Assembly (NCBI GenBank): GCA_029204225.1
Contig: CM055098.1
Location: forward strand, 1,613,106 to 1,677,105
Source: Diphasiastrum complanatum
Lineage: Eukaryota; Streptophyta; Lycopodiopsida; Lycopodiales; Lycopodiaceae
Direction: 5' to 3'
Length of the DNA: 64,000 nucleotides
Position 1 is the stretch's first letter; every line of letters begins with the position of its first letter. Positions 60,838 to 64,000 of the stretch are shown in pieces. The translations under genes and the position numbers were made by a program. The notes beneath the pieces were generated by a model. That model saw nothing but the letters and a program-made list of their open reading frames with translations. It did no database searches and was not told the origin of the DNA.

Positions 60838-61519
60838 AATCTGGTTTAACGTCTTTCCCATGCCAAAAGGGATATAAGATGGGGAAGTACATGTCAACTG
60901 TTGTTTACCAAAACGGGTCAGTGCCGTAAACACTATTAACTAGGAAAACACTATTTAAATCCGATGAGGAGGCATCATAGTTCAGGAAACATGGCATTAT
61001 GACCATTTACAGATCAACTGAACCCTCCTCATTTATCTAACTCTACTTCTACTTCTACTTTCTTTGTTCCCTTTTTAATTTCCACAAAGCGCATTGTCCC
61101 GTCTTTGTAGATGAGACGTTTGCCCATGTCTTTTTTTCGTTGGCGAGCTTTCTTCCACTCTTCCACCTGTACGTAGGTTAGGTCTTCATCCAGGAAAATC
61201 TGAGTACCTTTAGTGTGGCTCGCTGAAGGAGTGCATCTCGCCTATGTGTTGCTGATGAGAAGCGGATTACTAGGGTTTCCGCATCCTTTTTGGTACGCCA
61301 GGCCTTGTCCAAGCCGGTATCATGATGGTGGAGTGTGTCCGTCAGAAATTTCTTAGCTTCTCCGATAGCGTCTTGTGTGTCCGGGTGTCCACGTAGGGGC
61401 TTTTTGTTCCTGTAATTGATTCTCGTTGAAAGTAGCTGATATGAGTGAAACGGGAGCTATGTTACCTTTGAGAACATCAGCCCATGTTTTCGTGTGCAGT
61501 TGGGGCTGATCTTGGGTGT
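60838..61519 (-). mobile_element. ORF1-bearing element S3 (no ORF2)
   Basis: The 3' end at 60,880-60,851 is a decayed version of the family hairpin (gtctt..catgccaaaagggatataagat on +). About 190 bp upstream on the - strand is an ORF1 C-terminal domain, GTQIFLDEDLTYVQVEEWKK then ARQRKKDMGKRLIYKDG (61,210-61,085), preceded by an RRM-like region in other frames to ~61,500. As in S1, ORF1 is followed by the LINE 3' end with no endonuclease or RT. Confidence 0.55.
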
Positions 61520-61998
61520 CAGAGAGGGAACATGCATCGTATCTCTTAAGTAAGGTGCATTATGGTTTCAGCCATGATTCAGTATGGTTCAGTAGAATTC
61601 AGTATGGTTCAATATGATTCATTATGGTTTCTTACTCTTTGATCTTGATAGACAATAAAACAATTTAGGGTTTTTCGGTAAGGCTTAGTAGGGTTTGGCA
61701 TGGTTCAGTGTGCATTTCACTGCGTTTCAATAAGGTTTGGTGCTCAATGTCCGTTCAACAGCATATCTGGAATTTTTGTCACCCAGGTATATGCAACAAA
61801 TCAAGATTTCACCTAACTGCTTGTGGCGGACCAGAATCCAGTGGAAAATTCTCTATTTGCAATCCTCTGATTTTCCTCTCTCTGCTGATACCCATATTGG
61901 GTGGTTTAAAAAAAGAAAGAAAAGAAAACGATTCTCAGCGATTCGCTGATTTTCTGGACAGCGATTCGCGAACGCGATTCCAGATTCGTTGCTGCAAC
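61520..61998 (-). repeat. Dispersed repeat, inverted partner of 45,980-46,382
   Basis: Reverse complement begins gttgcagcaacgaatctgg and ends gatacgatgcatgttccctctctg. It is slightly longer than its partner, with extra gattcgc words near the first end. Same gaaccatactgaat repeat block inside. Confidence 0.7.
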
Positions 61999-63056
61999 GA
62001 TGACACAAAATCACAAAAATGTAAAATGCTAGAAACCATAAGAAGATTGGATTTCTATCTTTCTAACCTCTAGTATTCAAATATAAGTGACTCACTATAT
62101 GATGACCTAAAATGTTAGAGGATCGAACAAAAGAACCAAAAACTAGTGAAAGAGATAAAGTGGAAAATGGCCTAAAGACTGAATTTATTACCATGTGAGC
62201 TACTTAAACAGTCTTGTACGGTAGCCAAATAGTCCGAGACAGTCTATTTAAGGCAGCCCTGTGTCGTTCACTACTTTTCGTTAAGAAAAAAACTACAAGT
62301 TCTTTTTCAAACAGAAATGCTTTCTGAATCTTTTTGTTTAGGTTGAAACAGCATGCATTTGGAAAGTTGTTCAACGCAAATGCACGGAACGGACATCCAT
62401 GGTCATATAGTAATTTATTCTTAGCCACCAGGTTATTTTCTTCTGACATCTAACCTTTGCCGCAAACATTTTTATGTGCACCTCGACTACTAAATCCAGA
62501 AAAAAAAAACATTCCATCCAGTGCTTGGGAACAGAACACTGGGAAATTCTGGAACTGATATGGCATATAAGTGAAACTTTTTTTAAAATACTTGTGAAGG
62601 ACGATTGACGGAACTATTTGATTCTCTCAGAGTTTTGGTGACATGTCCATTGTTGCATGCTTTGGTGCAGCTGCTTTTTGGCTTGACTTTGCTATAGATG
62701 AAGTGCATTCTTCAGGCCAAAGAATCTGGTTGATTTGTAGGCAGTGTTTTCTTGGATTTTCTGGGTTTTTTTAGGAAATTTGTTCTGCTTCTTGCATTTA
62801 GTAGATTATGGTGGCCATGTATTCCACTTTTGCTAGAGCTTATTTTCCAAGTCTTTTGGCAAGTTAAAGTAATAAGTGTTTGCTTTTCTCAAACAAATAC
62901 AGAATATGAGCTTGATGGGAAGTATGACATGCGTAGGATTTAGTATGTTTGTTCAAAATCTAGACAGATATTAATATCTAAAAATGTCTCAGTTTTTGAT
63001 AATTCTAGATGTATATAAGCTTTGTTGGCTCACGACAATTGCCTTTATGGATGTAG
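61999..63056. other. End of NUP160 intron, nothing recognised
   Basis: AT-rich intron without recognised element. It ends in ggatgtag, the acceptor used for the next exon. Confidence 0.4.
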
Positions 63057-63334
63057 ATACGACGAGCACTGCTAAAGGATGGAAGGGAGGGACAAACGTT
63101 GCTGACTTCACTTTGATGGAGATTCTTGCCTATACATTTGTTAACTCCCCTAGTTTTGTATGTAATCAAAGCACGTATGGGTTTCCTAGTCCAGGTCTGC
63201 TTGTTAGTATTGGAAGTGAGTTGACAAGCTGGCTTTTGAGGGGAGATAGTAGTGATAGCAGGTTGAGCTTCTCAGGGAGAGCTGTTACCCTCTTTTCTAT
63301 TTTGCTGCAACATGGTCAATACAGTGGCCTTCAG
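63057..63334 (+). CDS. NUP160: NUP160 exon (C-terminal helical region)
   Basis: The first codon is completed by the G left at 45,548 (Asp). Reads DTTSTAKGWKGGTNVADFTL, STYGFPSPGLLVSIGSELTS, WLLRGDSSDSRLSFSGRAVT and LFSILLQHGQYSGLQ. The F.W...G......FS......LA.ILL.HGQY pattern matches plant NUP160. Phase 1 to 0, donor CTTCAG|gtcagc. It follows the 17.5-kb intron. Confidence 0.92.
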
Positions 63335-63436
63335 GTCAGCAAGAATTGGGACTATTTAATTAATGGTTACTCTGCAGTGATATAATTGCCTGCAACTGAA
63401 TTGGACCGAGTGTAATCTGCATGAGTGTTGTTGCAG

Positions 63437-63624
63437 AAGCTGTTAACTACCATGGAGAAGCATGGCCGAGAGCAGAAGCTGACAGAGAGTGGAAAGAACA
63501 TCGATTGTGAGTGGAGTGCACATCTGCATATTTTGGCCTTTTGCCTGCTCGCACAGGCTCGCAGTCGATCAAACCAAGCTTCTAGCAAAGATTACATTCA
63601 ACAGGCAATACGTTACTTTTTCAG
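63437..63624 (+). CDS. NUP160: NUP160 exon (C-terminal helical region)
   Basis: Acceptor gttgttgcag. Reads KLLTTMEKHGREQKLTESGK, EWSAHLHILAFCLLAQARSR and KDYIQQAIRYFFR. The W...H.L..CLLAQA.........K......A.R.FFR pattern is a family marker. It leaves in phase 2 (TTTTTCAG|gttcag), so the gene continues past 64,000; no further exon was seen. Confidence 0.92.
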
Positions 63625-64000
63625 GTTCAGGCATTTAACCTATGTGATTGCTCCAGTACTGGTCATTTTATTTTGATGTACAGCTGCACTGTTTGATACA
63701 AATAAAGCTCTCCCTTACTCTCCATTAAAAGGCATCAATAAAGTTTTCTTTCTTTTTTGCATGCAAGTAAAGAATAATTCAGGAGCTTAGGATAAATAGA
63801 GTAGCTCAGATGTAGCATACTGGCTAGAATAGGTATAATCACAGAGTAGGTCTTTCTTTGGAGAGATTTCAGATTCGTCATTCGGTTAGACATATTGATC
63901 AGGAAATCTCTCTCTCTCTCTCTTTCTCTGTCTGTCTGTCTGTCTGTCTCTCTTAGCCAGCGATGCCTTGCTAGACCACTGCTGTCCTCTCCTTCTACGG
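63625..64000. other. NUP160 intron start with (CT)/(GTCT) microsatellite
   Basis: Intron sequence. At 63,906-63,953 a (tc)n run passes into (tgtc)5 and back to tctctc. It lacks the LINE hairpin next to it and so is not obviously a LINE tail. Confidence 0.6.

Noticed and set aside
63906-63953. (CT)n/(GTCT)n run as another LINE tail
   Set aside because: No hairpin, AATAAA or LINE sequence beside it on either strand.

Overview
The window looks like nuclear DNA of a flowering plant. The host signal is one large split gene on the + strand whose exon pieces match plant NUP160 (SAR1), the nuclear pore Y-complex subunit, as I remember that family; no search was run. Fourteen exon calls run from 9,836 to 63,624. 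Their splice phases agree from end to end and give about 865 codons. The 5' end (first ~100 residues) and the 3' end lie outside the window or were not found. The species cannot be named; the repeat content and very long introns suggest a TE-rich angiosperm genome.

The introns are packed with transposons. Two are very large: 16,669-36,172 (19.5 kb) and 45,549-63,056 (17.5 kb). The main invader is one non-LTR retrotransposon (LINE) family with an APE-type endonuclease, a reverse transcriptase and a C-terminal CCHC-type domain. Some copies also carry a coiled-coil/RRM/CTD ORF1 like that of L1. Ten LINE pieces and three ORF1-bearing pieces are present. All lie on the - strand, antisense to NUP160, except one 0.3 kb inverted segment. 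Their 3' ends share a two-stem hairpin and an AATAAA signal followed by (TC)n, so on the + strand each starts with a (GA)n tract. Six of nine such tails directly abut the 5' side of another family copy, forming head-to-tail arrays. This LINE/microsatellite system is the most unusual feature of the window.

Layout. 1-5.1 kb: two rearranged LINEs. 5.1-8.85 kb: a hAT element with a multi-exon, catalytically altered transposase on the - strand. 9.8-16.7 kb: NUP160 5' exons, interrupted by an ORF1-only element, a LINE and a TRIM-like LTR structure. 19-26.6 kb: LINE and Ty3/gypsy pieces, including a gypsy element (21.5-25.4 kb) whose integrase C-terminus lies inverted upstream. 27-35.4 kb: two hAT-type MITEs and LINE arrays with a (GA)173 tract. 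36-45.5 kb: NUP160 exons with a solo gypsy LTR and a copia fragment in one intron. 46-62 kb: a pair of inverted repeats, a small MITE, an old gypsy element split by a young gypsy insertion (358-bp LTRs, CCCAA target duplication), and a LINE with an inverted 3' end. 63-63.6 kb: two more NUP160 exons.

No tRNA, rRNA, CRISPR or bacterial-type features were seen. Transposon proteins are mostly broken. The exceptions are long but internally deleted: the young gypsy polyprotein has a single nonsense codon and in-frame losses of the gag core and RNase H, and one LINE C-terminal domain of 290 residues is open.
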